Part shown: positions 39,480 to 49,007 of the stretch, one piece after another | Layout: the number at the start of each line of letters is the position of its first letter | How positions within the stretch are numbered: the first letter of the stretch is position 1 | DNA from: a virus | DNA length: 64,000 nt | Strand: one strand, 5' to 3' | Virus record (IMG/VR): IMGVR_UViG_3300028920_000045 | Coordinates: 1 to 64,000 of that record | Translations under genes and position numbers: made by a program | Notes under the pieces: model-generated | The model's database searches: none | What the model saw: the letters and a program-made list of their open reading frames with translations, nothing else | What the model was told of the DNA's origin: nothing

Positions 39480-40735
39480 GAGACCAGACCTTGATCAAAC
39501 GATTCGAGTACAACGAGGGGACGAGGTCCGACCTGGTCTTCTCCGACACGGCCGAGATCTATCTGGAGTCTCGTCTCTTCCAGGGGCCGGGAGTCAAGCT
39601 CCGTCCGGACTCCTCGACGGGGGAGTACCCGACCACGGGAGAACAGTGGGTCCGACATCGGGTGACCGAACCCTTGGCCCTCCTGGGGTGGCAGGGCTTC
39701 GACTATGAAGCCGACCTTCCGGATGGGACCTCCCTGGGGTTCCGTCTCTCCGACGGAGTCGACGACTGGTACTGGGACGGAGCTGCCTGGTCGACCCCGG
39801 GAGCGGGTGACTGGAGCACGGTGCAGGAAATCAACGACAACGTCTCGACCTTCCCGTCGATGCTCGCAACGGCCGACCGGAAGAAACTCCAGGTCGTGAC
39901 AAGACTGGTCTCGACCGATAGTTCCTTGACACCGCGACTCCGGACAATTAAGCTGCTGTATCGAGCACGGATCAACTTCTCGGAGGACGTGATCTTGCGG
40001 TCCCTGATTCCAGCACTCAAGTCCGGGGTCACGACGTTCAAGGACTTCGCCAAGAAGCTCCCTGCGACGACGTCGGTCCTGGAAGTGGGTCCGGGTCAGG
40101 CTCACTCGGTCGCACCGTACGAGGTCGCGGACGTGGTCGGGGTCTGGAATCACACCGACGACCCGGATCACCTCGTCGACCTCTTCGACTCCTTCGACGA
40201 GGGAGCACAGGAGATCGCCCTCACCACCTCCGTCGACCAGGGCAAGAAGATCTGGATCTCGTTCCTCGCACCGACCGACGTGTCCATCGCAAAGCACCCC
40301 GATTATTATGAGGTTGCGACGATCCCTGCCTTGGTCGTCGAGAGACTCCGACCGGTCGGGAAGCTCCACGGCACTCCCGGTCGACGAGACGCCGTGATCA
40401 ATCGAGACCAGAAGACGGCGACCGTCGTGGCCGAGGTCGACGAGACCTCGTACGACGTGGACATCCTCGCCGTCGTGGACCGAGTCGCAGACAGGTTCCG
40501 ACTCGGTGACCGACTCCGACAGTGGGTCGACGAGAACCCCCTCCTCCACCTGGTAGGGCTCGACGACCTTCTCCCGATTCGCCTCATGAGAGATCCGGAC
40601 TGGACGGGTCAACCCGAAGGTTCCGGCCGACTCATGGGGTCCCTGACCGTACGTCTTGATCGCGTTGCCTACCCGCCACCGTCCAGGGAAAGGAACGTGA
40701 TCACAAACTGGCAACCGGAGCTGACCGGCCCCTAG
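39476..40735 (+). CDS. Tail/neck structural protein, unknown
   Basis: A 419-residue protein starting at ATG 39476. N-terminal 130 residues are beta-rich (YNEGTRSDLVFSDTAEIYLE, GFRLSDGVDDWYWDGAAW), followed by mixed alpha/beta regions. It lies between tail completion and sheath, where P2-like phages have tail terminator or collar proteins. No family was recognised; virion location is inferred from context. Confidence 0.68.
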   Translation: MRDQTLIKRFEYNEGTRSDLVFSDTAEIYLESRLFQGPGVKLRPDSSTGEYPTTGEQWVRHRVTEPLALLGWQGFDYEADLPDGTSLGFRLSDGVDDWYWDGAAWSTPGAGDWSTVQEINDNVSTFPSMLATADRKKLQVVTRLVSTDSSLTPRLRTIKLLYRARINFSEDVILRSLIPALKSGVTTFKDFAKKLPATTSVLEVGPGQAHSVAPYEVADVVGVWNHTDDPDHLVDLFDSFDEGAQEIALTTSVDQGKKIWISFLAPTDVSIAKHPDYYEVATIPALVVERLRPVGKLHGTPGRRDAVINRDQKTATVVAEVDETSYDVDILAVVDRVADRFRLGDRLRQWVDENPLLHLVGLDDLLPIRLMRDPDWTGQPEGSGRLMGSLTVRLDRVAYPPPSRERNVITNWQPELTGP

Positions 40736-40782
40736 TCAACCCAGGGGTCCGCGACAGTCCGGGCGAAGAGAGGAAAAGAAAG

Positions 40783-43170
40783 ATGGCGCAACGTCGTTTT
40801 GGCCCGACCCTCGGCCCGGGGACCGTCGTGATCGAATCCGAGGGGCAGAAGCAGATCTCCCCCTCCCAGCTCGGGACGACCTGTCACGTCGGGGTCTACC
40901 AGAAGGGGAAGGTCGGAGAGGTGATCGAGTGTCTCCGTCGAGGGGACTTCGATACCAAGTGCGGAGGCCGTATCCCGGACTCGACGGCTCCGGACGCGGG
41001 GCAGGACTTCTTCTCCCTGGCAGGGGGAGCCGGGGAACTCGACGTGATCCGGGTGACCGACGGCGACGAACTGTCGGCCGAACGGACCTTCTACACCCGA
41101 CACGACGACGCGGACCCCGGGGCGGGGTCCTTCCTCAACGGTGCCGTCCCGTCCCTCAAGGTGACCGCCCACTCCCCCGGCCGGTGGGCCGGGACCGACT
41201 TCCTGTACGACCAGGAGGTCGCGGACACGGACGTCACGGCGACCACGGTGGACCTCGGTCTCCCGGCCGGGACCCTCGGGGTCGACCAGCTCAAGGGCGC
41301 GGTCATGACCGTCGAGGACATCGCCGGGAAGTCCTACGTCTGCACGGGGAACGACGACGCGGGCCTCTGCTCCTTCGAGAGCCACAACGACATCGCCTCC
41401 GACTGGCCGTCGGGGTCCCCGTCGGTGGTCTTCCTCTGGCTCAACGGGTCCGCGAAGAACGTGTCCGTCGTCTTCGGGAACGGGGTCGAGAACCCGACGA
41501 CCGAGTTCTCGATGGTCGTGTACGAGGACGGCGACGAGGTCCGGACGTACGAGAACCTCTCGATGGACCCGACCTCGGGTCGGTACGTGGAGAACGTGGT
41601 CAACAACGACGGGCTCAACTTCTGGGTCGAGGTCGAGGTCCAGTGGACCGGAGGCGTGACCGCCCTCGCCCGTCCGACGAATTGCTGGAGGGGTGAGTCG
41701 ACCGCCCTCACCGACCCGTCGGACTCCGACCCCGACCTCCTCACGGCCGAGGTGACCGCCGTCTCGTACGACGCGGGCAACACGGGAGACGGGACCGGTT
41801 CGGTCACCTCCTTCACCGACGAGTACCTGGAGGACGAACTCGTCTTCGAGTGTACGACCCTCGGTGGAGACGCCGTCGGCAAGTTCAAGGTCACTTCTTC
41901 GATCTATGGGACGAGCGCAGACGACATCGTGACCTCGGGGACGGAGTACGTGACCGGGACCCGAGGGGTCGGCGTGACCCTGGTCGGTGGTCTGACCGAC
42001 TGGGCCGTGGGCGACAAAGTCACGGTCAAGGTCTACCGGCTCGCCACCGACGACGAGCTGGTCGGCGGGTACCTGTATCCGGACGTCGACGGGAACCCGA
42101 ACGACTCCTTCCGGATCATCGGGAACTCGGGCAACACGATCCGGGTCGCCGTCGGGTCCGACCTCGGGTCGGTCGCCACGGTCGGGGACACCTTCTCCGT
42201 CGAGGCTCCCCAGCGACTCCAGGGAGGGGCCGACGGGATCGGTGGTCTCAAGAGCAACCTCACCCCCTTCGTCGTGGCCTTCGACACGGCGACCTCCCCG
42301 ATCAACGACCTCCGGGGGAAGGGGAAGGGTCTGGTCAAGATCGCAACCCCCGGTCTCTCGAAGTGGGCCGAGGACAACGCAATCGGCTCCCTGGGGGTCC
42401 TGGTCCACAAGGCCGGTCTCTCCTACGCGGAGTCCCGGGCCTACCAGTACCGGGTCGAGGTCCCGCCCGCGACGACCGGCGAGACCGCCGCCGACACGTA
42501 CGTCAACTCGACCGTCGGGAAAAACGACTTCGGTGTCGTCTCCTTCCCGTCGTACTGCTACGTCCTCGACCCGGACTCGACGGACGGAGCCCTCAAGGTC
42601 CTCCCCATGACCGGCATGATCCACGGTCGGGAGGCCGGGGTCGCCCGCAACTACAACGGGTATCACAAGGCGGCGGCGGGTATCGAGGTCACCCTCCCCC
42701 GGGTCCTCAAGCTGACCACGGGCAACACGGTGCTTAACGAGGAGTACCTCAACCCGCGCGGTCTCAACGTGATCAAGAAGGTCGCGGGGAACTTCGTCCT
42801 CTGGGGCGACCGGACCATCGCCTCCGACCCGACCTGGAAGTGGAAGCACCAGAGGGAGCAGATGTCCCATTACATCCTCTCCCTCCTGGAGTCCTTCGAC
42901 TGGATCATCTGGGCGCTCAACGACGAGACGACCTGGCAGCTCGCGTACGCCGCACTCTATTCCTTCTTCCTCCCGGAGTGGAACAAGAGGGCTCTGCGTG
43001 GTGACAACTTCGAGGACGCCTGCTCGATCAAGGTCGACAAGGACATCAACACGGATGCGTCGATGGCCCAGGGCGACCTCAACGCGCAGGTCTCCCTCCG
43101 TCTCGCGGACGTCGTCGAGCGCATGATCATCACGCTCGGGAAGAAGGGGATCTTCGAGGAGGCCGCGTAG
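40783..43170 (+). CDS. Contractile tail sheath protein
   Basis: A 795-residue protein, larger than P2 FI (about 396) and T4 gp18 (659), with a central Gly/Asp/Thr-rich insertion (about 200-480). The C-terminal quarter carries the conserved sheath fold: NPRGLNVIKKVAGNFVLWGD, DPTWKWKHQREQMSHYILSL, FDWIIWALNDETTWQ, then NAQVSLRLADVVERMIITLG. It forms the contracting outer tube; it defines the phage as a myovirus type. ATG 40783 follows AGAGAGGAAAAG. It shows the same codon shift as the capsid. A small GC hairpin follows its stop. Confidence 0.92.
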   Translation: MAQRRFGPTLGPGTVVIESEGQKQISPSQLGTTCHVGVYQKGKVGEVIECLRRGDFDTKCGGRIPDSTAPDAGQDFFSLAGGAGELDVIRVTDGDELSAERTFYTRHDDADPGAGSFLNGAVPSLKVTAHSPGRWAGTDFLYDQEVADTDVTATTVDLGLPAGTLGVDQLKGAVMTVEDIAGKSYVCTGNDDAGLCSFESHNDIASDWPSGSPSVVFLWLNGSAKNVSVVFGNGVENPTTEFSMVVYEDGDEVRTYENLSMDPTSGRYVENVVNNDGLNFWVEVEVQWTGGVTALARPTNCWRGESTALTDPSDSDPDLLTAEVTAVSYDAGNTGDGTGSVTSFTDEYLEDELVFECTTLGGDAVGKFKVTSSIYGTSADDIVTSGTEYVTGTRGVGVTLVGGLTDWAVGDKVTVKVYRLATDDELVGGYLYPDVDGNPNDSFRIIGNSGNTIRVAVGSDLGSVATVGDTFSVEAPQRLQGGADGIGGLKSNLTPFVVAFDTATSPINDLRGKGKGLVKIATPGLSKWAEDNAIGSLGVLVHKAGLSYAESRAYQYRVEVPPATTGETAADTYVNSTVGKNDFGVVSFPSYCYVLDPDSTDGALKVLPMTGMIHGREAGVARNYNGYHKAAAGIEVTLPRVLKLTTGNTVLNEEYLNPRGLNVIKKVAGNFVLWGDRTIASDPTWKWKHQREQMSHYILSLLESFDWIIWALNDETTWQLAYAALYSFFLPEWNKRALRGDNFEDACSIKVDKDINTDASMAQGDLNAQVSLRLADVVERMIITLGKKGIFEEAA

Positions 43171-43199
43171 ACGGTCGACTCGTTCTCGGATCGTAACCA

Positions 43200-43221
43200 G
43201 GACCCGAGGAGAAGAGGGTCC
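43200..43221 (+). terminator. Short hairpin after the sheath gene
   Basis: GGACCC (43200-43205) and GGGTCC (43216-43221), 10-base loop, in the 71-base gap between sheath and the next gene; no T run. May be an RNA-processing or partial-termination element. Confidence 0.3.
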
Positions 43222-43241
43222 GAAGGAGAAGGAGAAGGAAG

Positions 43242-43550
43242 ATGGCGAGCGGTGGCAATCGACTCATGACCGGTGCGTTCTACGGGACGGGTGCGGAGCT
43301 GACCGTCGAGGTCGGGTTCAAGCCGAAGTACGTCCGCCTCCTCAACGTGAGCGGCAACGCCCAGGCCGAGCACGTCAAGGACATGGCCGACGCCTCGGCG
43401 CAGAAGGTCGTCGACTCCGGTGCCGGTGCGACCGACATCTCGACGATCACGTCGGGCGGGATCACCCTGGAGGACTCCGGGTTCAAGCTCGGGGCCGACA
43501 CCGACCTCAACGTCGCCGGTGAGCTGGTGCGTTGGCTGGCGTGGGACTAG
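43242..43550 (+). CDS. Small beta-rich structural protein
   Basis: A 102-residue protein starting at ATG 43242 behind AAGGAGAAGG. It opens GTGAELTVEVGFKPKYVRLL and ends ELVRWLAWD, a pattern common in small phage virion proteins found beside sheath and tube genes. Codon use is of the highly expressed kind. Function unknown; possibly a decoration or tail-associated protein. Confidence 0.66.
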   Translation: MASGGNRLMTGAFYGTGAELTVEVGFKPKYVRLLNVSGNAQAEHVKDMADASAQKVVDSGAGATDISTITSGGITLEDSGFKLGADTDLNVAGELVRWLAWD

Positions 43551-43600
43551 ACCAGGTCAGTCGACCCGGTTCCTAGACCACCCGAGGAAGGAGACAGAGG

Positions 43601-44050
43601 ATGATCGGCAAGGCTTCCCTGGCACCGGATCACATTCCGGTCTCGAAGTACGACCTCCTCGTCGTCGGCATCCCGATCCCCCTGCCCTTCACGGCGATCA
43701 GTGGGATCGAGGAGGAGATCGAGAACGTGGAACTCCCGGATCGGACCACCGCCACGGGTGGTCGGTCCCGGCCCGTGGAGTTCACGGTCACCCTCCCGAT
43801 GCACGAAGACGCGGCTTACCTGGCGATGGAAGAGTGGTATCTGGAGGGCAAGGACCGGGTCGCCCCGACGTACAAGCGTCCCGCGACCCTCCTGGTCCAC
43901 CACCTCTCGAATCCCGTCCCCAGGTCGTTCCTCCTGATCGGCTGCTGGTGCTCCCGTCGTGGTCTGCCCGAACTCGCGGCCGACAACGATGGCGAGATGG
44001 CGACGGTGGAGTACACGATCCGGGCCGACTCGATCAGCCCGGGGACCTAG
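43601..44050 (+). CDS. Tail tube protein
   Basis: A 149-residue protein with the size and pattern of T4 gp19/P2 FII-like tubes: FTAISGIEEEIENVELPDRT, RPVEFTVTLP, RPATLLVHH, and ATVEYTIRADSI at the end. It follows the sheath and precedes the tail-assembly chaperone, the standard order. It would stack as hexameric rings inside the sheath. ATG 43601 after GGAGACAGAGG. Confidence 0.86.
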   Translation: MIGKASLAPDHIPVSKYDLLVVGIPIPLPFTAISGIEEEIENVELPDRTTATGGRSRPVEFTVTLPMHEDAAYLAMEEWYLEGKDRVAPTYKRPATLLVHHLSNPVPRSFLLIGCWCSRRGLPELAADNDGEMATVEYTIRADSISPGT

Positions 44051-44134
44051 TCCTCGACGTCGTCGACGTGGTCGACGGTGACGGTCAACCCTACAACCGC
44101 CGCCTCGTGAGGGTGGCCGACTTGGGGGTACCAA

Positions 44135-44938
44135 GTGGAAACGAAGACGCTCAAGGACCAGGGGTACAACCTCCCCCTCGGTCTTCTCAAGGACGGTTCT
44201 CTCCGCAAGCCCTTCACGTTCAAGCCGTACACGATGGCCGAGGACAAGGCCATCGCCCGACGGATCGACTCGTTCGGTGACGGAGCACCGGAGTCGGTCA
44301 AGGTCTCCTTCGTCCTGTCCCAGCTCCTGATCAACCTCGGGGGCGAGGACGTCTCCGAACTGGAGCAGGGGAAGAGGGACCTCAAGGTCTTCGGACTCGG
44401 GTTCGGGGACATCATGTACGCTTACCTCATGGCCCGGGTCGAGAGTCTCGGTCCGGAGGTGAGGTTCCCCTCGGTCTGTCCGTGGTGCGAGCAGGCCTTC
44501 ACCTTTGACGGTGACCTCCTCTCGGTCGAGGTCCTCACGACGGAAGACCCGACGGAGCTGACCAAGGTCGTCGACCTGTCGGTCCCGTGGAAGGTCCGAG
44601 GGATCAGTGCGACGAGGGTTCTCCTCCGTCCGACGCCCTGGGGGATCTGTCACGGGAAGTCGGTCACCCCGGCCGAGTTCCAGGCGCAAATGTACCAGGG
44701 GGCGATCATCGGGGTCGACGACAAGGACCCCGGGTCCGAAGATCCGATCACCGAGATCGCCATGTCGCCCCTCGACATCGACACCCTCCCGAAGAGACTG
44801 GTCAACGAACTCGACGGGGCGGTCAACGATCTCAACGGTGGTCCTCGACTCCGACTCACGACGAAGTGTCCTCACGACGGATGCGGTCGTCCCGTGACTC
44901 GTCCTCTGCCCTGGGGGTTTGACTCTTTTTTCGGATGA
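44135..44938 (+). CDS. Tail assembly chaperone (short form) with zinc-like cysteines
   Basis: A 267-residue protein, GTG 44135. It lies between tube and tape measure and ends in a slippery heptamer, so it fits the gpG-type tail assembly chaperone. Residues about 112-118 (CPWCEQ) and 246-251 (CPHDGC) give two Cys pairs like a split zinc finger, an extra not found in lambda gpG. About 5-10% slippage is typical of such sites, though the level here is unknown. The 84 bases before it hold no gene. Confidence 0.76.
   Translation: METKTLKDQGYNLPLGLLKDGSLRKPFTFKPYTMAEDKAIARRIDSFGDGAPESVKVSFVLSQLLINLGGEDVSELEQGKRDLKVFGLGFGDIMYAYLMARVESLGPEVRFPSVCPWCEQAFTFDGDLLSVEVLTTEDPTELTKVVDLSVPWKVRGISATRVLLRPTPWGICHGKSVTPAEFQAQMYQGAIIGVDDKDPGSEDPITEIAMSPLDIDTLPKRLVNELDGAVNDLNGGPRLRLTTKCPHDGCGRPVTRPLPWGFDSFFG
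44926..44932 (+). other. Programmed -1 frameshift site (T TTT TTC)
   Basis: In the frame of the upstream gene the codons read TCT TTT TTC GGA TGA; the heptamer T TTT TTC has the canonical X XXY YYZ form. After a -1 slip the next codon is CGG, then ATG ATG, exactly the frame of the 68-residue downstream ORF. The fused product would be 335 residues. Confidence 0.8.
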
Positions 44939-45141
44939 TGCGTCCGGGCCTCGGTCTGGACCTGGGGGAGCTGTGCGAGCTGACGTTCAAACTCGCTTTC
45001 CACTCCCAGGGCGGGATCGGTGCCTCGTACGTCGACACCCTTCCGGTGCGGGAGGTCCTCCTCTACCTCAAGAGCCTGGTCCGACAGCAGGAGAGGGAGG
45101 AGAAGTACCTCCGGACGATCATGAGGCGACGAGAGGTGTGA
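44935..45141 (+). CDS. Tail assembly chaperone, -1 frameshift extension
   Basis: A 68-residue reading frame overlapping the end of the preceding gene. It can start alone at ATG 44935 (overlapping ATGA), but the slippery site directly before it suggests that it is mainly made as the C-terminal extension of the chaperone, like lambda gpT. It is amphipathic helical (LCELTFKLAFHSQGG, VREVLLYLKSLVRQQEREEK). In lambda-type systems the G/GT ratio is needed for tail length control around the tape measure. Confidence 0.8.
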   Translation: MMRPGLGLDLGELCELTFKLAFHSQGGIGASYVDTLPVREVLLYLKSLVRQQEREEKYLRTIMRRREV

Positions 45142-45142
45142 C

Positions 45143-47668
45143 GTGGCGACAGAGCTAGGACTCTTCGCAAAGCTCAACTTCCAGGGCGACCAGGCCGTCC
45201 AGGGAATGAAGAGGTCGTCGTCTGCCTTCGCTGGTCTCCGGAAGTCGGCCAAGGGAGCCCAGACCGCCGCCCAGGGTCTCCGTCAATCCTTGACCCCCGT
45301 TGCTATCGGTTCTGCCGCCGTCGCCGGGGCGACGGCCCTGGCCGTCCGAGGTGCGGTCGAGTTCCAGACCGGACTCGCCAAGGTCAACACTCTCCTCGGT
45401 CCTGCCGGTGACGGACTGGAAGATTACGGGATCGGGTTGATCCAGCTCGGGGCCGACTTTGGGAAGACGACCTCGGACGTGTCCGAGGGTCTCTTCCAGG
45501 CGATCTCGGCCGGTGTCGAGACGACGAAGGTTATGGACTTTATGTCCGTGGCCCAGAAAGCCGCCGCCGCAGGTTTCACCGAGACTCGGACCGCCGTCGA
45601 CGGTCTGACCAATATCATGAATGCGTACGGGAAGACCTCGGACGAGGCCCTCTCGATCTCGGACTCGATCTTTATCGCTAACAAACTGGGCAAGACCACC
45701 TTTGAGGAGATCGCCCGGACCATCGGTCGGGTTGCGTCCCAGGCATCGGCGTCGAATATCAGTCTCAACGAACTCCTCTCCGTCGTCGTCTCGGTCACGA
45801 AGGGAGGCATCCGGACATCGGAGGTCATGTCCGGACTCAAGGCCGCTCTCGCCAACGTCGGGAAGCCGACCAAGGACGCGAAGGACGAAGCGGCCCGACT
45901 CGGGATCAAGTTCAATACCGCCGCTCTCCAGGCCAAGGGGTTCGCCGGGTTCCTCGCGGACGTCCAGAGGGCGACCGGTGGGGACATTAAGTCTCTGCAA
46001 AAACTCTTCGGGTCCGTCGAGGCCGTCAACGTGGTCACTCGGCTCACGTCAAAGGCCGGGTTTAACGATCTCAAGGTCTCTCTCGCCGCGATGGAATCCG
46101 GAGCGGGGACGACCGAGGAGGCCTTCCAGAAGGTCGCCCAGACGACCGGGTTCCAGCTCCAGAGGATGTCGTCGGCACTCAAGTCGACCGGAGCGGCGTT
46201 CGGTGCCTTCGCCCTCCCCCTCCTGACCGGTCCGTTCTCTCGGGTCTCGGACCACCTCAAGGACGCGGCCGTCGCCTTTCAGATCTATTCGACCGACGTG
46301 GACAAGAGAACCCCGAAGATGCGAGAGCAGCTCGAAGGGATGTCGACCTCGGTCAAGGAATTCGCAGAGGGTATCCGCGAGGGTGTCTCCTCGGTCAAGG
46401 CCGGGTTCGCCACGGTCCGAGGTGTACTCGGTGACGTGGCCGGTGTCTTCGGATTCGAGGGGTCGTCGAGAGAGATGGGGAAACTCGTCGTCCAGGTCGC
46501 GGCAATCGCACCCGCGATTCTCGCCGCTGTCGGAGCCCTCAAGGTCCTCGGGATGGGTTTCGGTGTCGTGGCGGGTCTGGCGAAGACGGCCGTCGGAACG
46601 ACCCAGATGCTCGCCCCCGCCGCCCGACTCGGAGGTCGAGGTCTTCGAGGTCTCGGTCGACTCCTCGGTCGAGGTGCGAGTCGACTCTTCGGTGGTCGGG
46701 TGATCGGTGGTATCGGAGAGGCCGCGACCGCCGCCGCTTCCACGGTCACTCGACAGGGTACTCCGGTCTGGGTCACGAACGTCTCGGAGTTCGGGTCCGT
46801 GGTCGGAGGTGGAGTCGGAGACGCCCTCCTCGGGAAGACCGGAGCCACGGGTCTCGGTGCGGCCAGTGCGAAAGCTGCCGCCGCAGGAGGTCTCGGTTTC
46901 GGGAGCAAGCTGGCGATGGCGGCTGGACCTCTCGCCCTCCTCACAACCGGACTCGTTCTCTTCGGGAAGGCCGTCGGGGACTCGATCAACCTGATCGGTG
47001 ATTATGAGGGACTCGCGGCGAGGTCTCCTCTCCGGAAGATGATCGCGGACGAACGGAAAGCGGCCAAGGAACGAGCCGACCAGCAGAAGGCCGAGAAACA
47101 GAAGGAGGCCCGACTCAACCGAGAACTCTTCGGGGGGCAGACGACCCTGGAGACCCTCAAGGTCGGACAGACTCTCGGAGGTCGATTCGAGGAGACGGCA
47201 CGTCAACAGCTCCGGTCACAGGCCGAGAAGCTGGCCGCGACGGGAGACGTCTCCAATACGGCGAAGGTCCTCCGGGCGATGGACCTCCCGTTCATCATGA
47301 AAGAGACAGCGGCCGGTCTCCCCGAGATCAGTCTCGCAAAAAAGGAGATGGCTCAACTCGACCAGCTCCGGAACCGGATCGAGAGAGGGAAGACCCTGAC
47401 CGATACCCAGGAGGATCAGCTCGTCCGACTGGGGCAGATGGAAAAGTACCTCTCCGACATCTCCCGAATCCTCGGGGTGACCGTGGCCGGTCAGCGATTC
47501 GAGGCGAGCCTCCAGGTCAACCTCGACGGTCGTGAGATCGCCCAGGCCCTCGTCGAGAGGAACCTCACCGACCTCAAGGGTCGAGGTGAGTCTCCGTCCC
47601 CCGAGGACGAGAGGTTGATCCAGTTCACCGGGAACCCCGAACTCCGGAAGGCCAAGCCGAAGCCGTAG
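45143..47668 (+). CDS. Tape measure protein
   Basis: An 841-residue protein, GTG 45143 just after the chaperone extension. The N-terminal region has the TP901/phage tape-measure domain (FQTGLAKVNTLLG, FGKTTSDVSEGLFQAISAG, AALANVGKPTKDAKDEAARL). A hydrophobic stretch lies at about 450-480 and 585-610, and helices dominate the rest; Ala, Gly and Lys are abundant. It would set tail length (841 residues at 0.15 nm suggest roughly 120-130 nm) and serve as hub chaperone. Confidence 0.92.
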   Translation: MATELGLFAKLNFQGDQAVQGMKRSSSAFAGLRKSAKGAQTAAQGLRQSLTPVAIGSAAVAGATALAVRGAVEFQTGLAKVNTLLGPAGDGLEDYGIGLIQLGADFGKTTSDVSEGLFQAISAGVETTKVMDFMSVAQKAAAAGFTETRTAVDGLTNIMNAYGKTSDEALSISDSIFIANKLGKTTFEEIARTIGRVASQASASNISLNELLSVVVSVTKGGIRTSEVMSGLKAALANVGKPTKDAKDEAARLGIKFNTAALQAKGFAGFLADVQRATGGDIKSLQKLFGSVEAVNVVTRLTSKAGFNDLKVSLAAMESGAGTTEEAFQKVAQTTGFQLQRMSSALKSTGAAFGAFALPLLTGPFSRVSDHLKDAAVAFQIYSTDVDKRTPKMREQLEGMSTSVKEFAEGIREGVSSVKAGFATVRGVLGDVAGVFGFEGSSREMGKLVVQVAAIAPAILAAVGALKVLGMGFGVVAGLAKTAVGTTQMLAPAARLGGRGLRGLGRLLGRGASRLFGGRVIGGIGEAATAAASTVTRQGTPVWVTNVSEFGSVVGGGVGDALLGKTGATGLGAASAKAAAAGGLGFGSKLAMAAGPLALLTTGLVLFGKAVGDSINLIGDYEGLAARSPLRKMIADERKAAKERADQQKAEKQKEARLNRELFGGQTTLETLKVGQTLGGRFEETARQQLRSQAEKLAATGDVSNTAKVLRAMDLPFIMKETAAGLPEISLAKKEMAQLDQLRNRIERGKTLTDTQEDQLVRLGQMEKYLSDISRILGVTVAGQRFEASLQVNLDGREIAQALVERNLTDLKGRGESPSPEDERLIQFTGNPELRKAKPKP

Positions 47669-47680
47669 AGGAGACGACGT

Positions 47681-48505
47681 ATGTTCTTCGGTATCACCTG
47701 GCGGCTCTGGAACTCGGACACTTGGGACGTCCTTGAGTCCGGGTACGAGATCGGTGGGGAGATCTCCGAGTCCTTCGGACCCACGTACATCGAGCATCAG
47801 GGCGTGGGGATGGACGCCCCGATCCAGCAGTGGGTCAGTGGGAAACAGAAGACGATCAACCTCGACCTCTTCTTCTTCGCGGAGTTCTTCACCGAGGATA
47901 TTATCGACCTCGTCGAGAAGCTCAAGTCGTGGACCGAGAGGGACAAGTTCCTCAAGCCCCCTCGTCCTCCTCGTCTCCTCTTCGATTACGGTGAGGCCTT
48001 CCTGGTCCCCTGCAAGCTAGACGCCGTCGGAGGTCTCCGGTGGGAAGGTGGACTTCGGTACGACGGGACCCCGAGGATTGCCAGGGTCCCGGTCGTCCTC
48101 CGTCGGTGGGTCGACGACATACAGTACGAGACCACCGACCCGACACGTCCCCCGTCCTCGACGGTGTACCATGAGGTCGCCCAGGGCGAGACCTTCGAGC
48201 ACGTCGCCGCGAGACGGTACGGCTCCGAGAACGCCCTCCTCGGGGTCCTGCTCCGACAGGACAACCCGGACAAGGTCGACCTCCGAATCGGTGACGTGAT
48301 CGAGATCCCCGACCTCGACAAGATCTCCCCTCGGTTGATCCAGGGGTCCTCTCCGATCTTCTCGGGAACCGAGGACGCCGAGGAAGCCCTGTCCGAGTAC
48401 TGGGACCTTCGGTCCGGTGCGTCGTCGACCAGTCTCCCAGTCCTCGATCCTCCGACCGACCTGGGAGAGATCGAGTTCTCGGCTCTCTTCACCGTGACGG
48501 AGTGA
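47681..48505 (+). CDS. LysM-containing tail hub/baseplate protein
   Basis: A 274-residue protein. Residues 1-145 are beta-rich, as in contractile-tail hub proteins; residues 163-211 form a LysM module (YHEVAQGETFEHVAARRYGS, then RIGDVIEIPD) that in P2 gpX-like and T4 gp53-like proteins binds baseplate partners rather than peptidoglycan. Placed right after the tape measure. ATG 47681 after GAGGAGACG. Confidence 0.84.
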   Translation: MFFGITWRLWNSDTWDVLESGYEIGGEISESFGPTYIEHQGVGMDAPIQQWVSGKQKTINLDLFFFAEFFTEDIIDLVEKLKSWTERDKFLKPPRPPRLLFDYGEAFLVPCKLDAVGGLRWEGGLRYDGTPRIARVPVVLRRWVDDIQYETTDPTRPPSSTVYHEVAQGETFEHVAARRYGSENALLGVLLRQDNPDKVDLRIGDVIEIPDLDKISPRLIQGSSPIFSGTEDAEEALSEYWDLRSGASSTSLPVLDPPTDLGEIEFSALFTVTE

Positions 48506-48509
48506 GACC

Positions 48510-49007
48510 ATGCCGACGTTTGCGACCGTCGTACTCGAAGTCCTGGACGGGTCGACCTGGAGGTCGGCCGTTCCCCAGGACATCGACTTCGGTGAGGTCG
48601 ACGCGGGAACGACCTCGTCCGTCCTCGACCTCCGAGTCCGGAACTGGAGCGACGACGACAGGACCGGGGTCGGGTTCTACCTGGCACCCGAGACCGCCCC
48701 GCTCATGATCGAGGACCGAGTGGTCCTCCTCGACTGGGGTGACGTGAACCAAGGTCTCCAGATCCAGCAGAAGACCGGACCCGGTCCGGGAGACTGGGGG
48801 TCGTGGTCCTCGTTCAAGACCGGGGTCGGAGACTCCGAGGAGGACCTGGTCCTCTTGTCGAAGGACGGAGTCGACCCCGCCCAGTCCGAAGACGGAGACC
48901 TCCCCGCCATCCTCTCCGGTCAGTTCCGGATCAGGATCGACGTCCCCTCGTTCGCACCGTCCAGGTCGAGACGGTACAAGCCGAGACTCAAGGTGAAGTA
49001 CGCATGA
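48510..49007 (+). CDS. Small baseplate-region protein, unknown
   Basis: A 165-residue protein at ATG 48510, four bases after the previous stop. It is beta-rich with acidic loops; IDFGEVDAGTTSSVLDLRVR resembles an Ig-like domain of the choice-of-anchor kind. Its C-terminus is basic (SRSRRYKPRLKVKYA). The gene ends overlapping the hub gene start. Baseplate location is inferred from context. Confidence 0.66.
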   Translation: MPTFATVVLEVLDGSTWRSAVPQDIDFGEVDAGTTSSVLDLRVRNWSDDDRTGVGFYLAPETAPLMIEDRVVLLDWGDVNQGLQIQQKTGPGPGDWGSWSSFKTGVGDSEEDLVLLSKDGVDPAQSEDGDLPAILSGQFRIRIDVPSFAPSRSRRYKPRLKVKYA

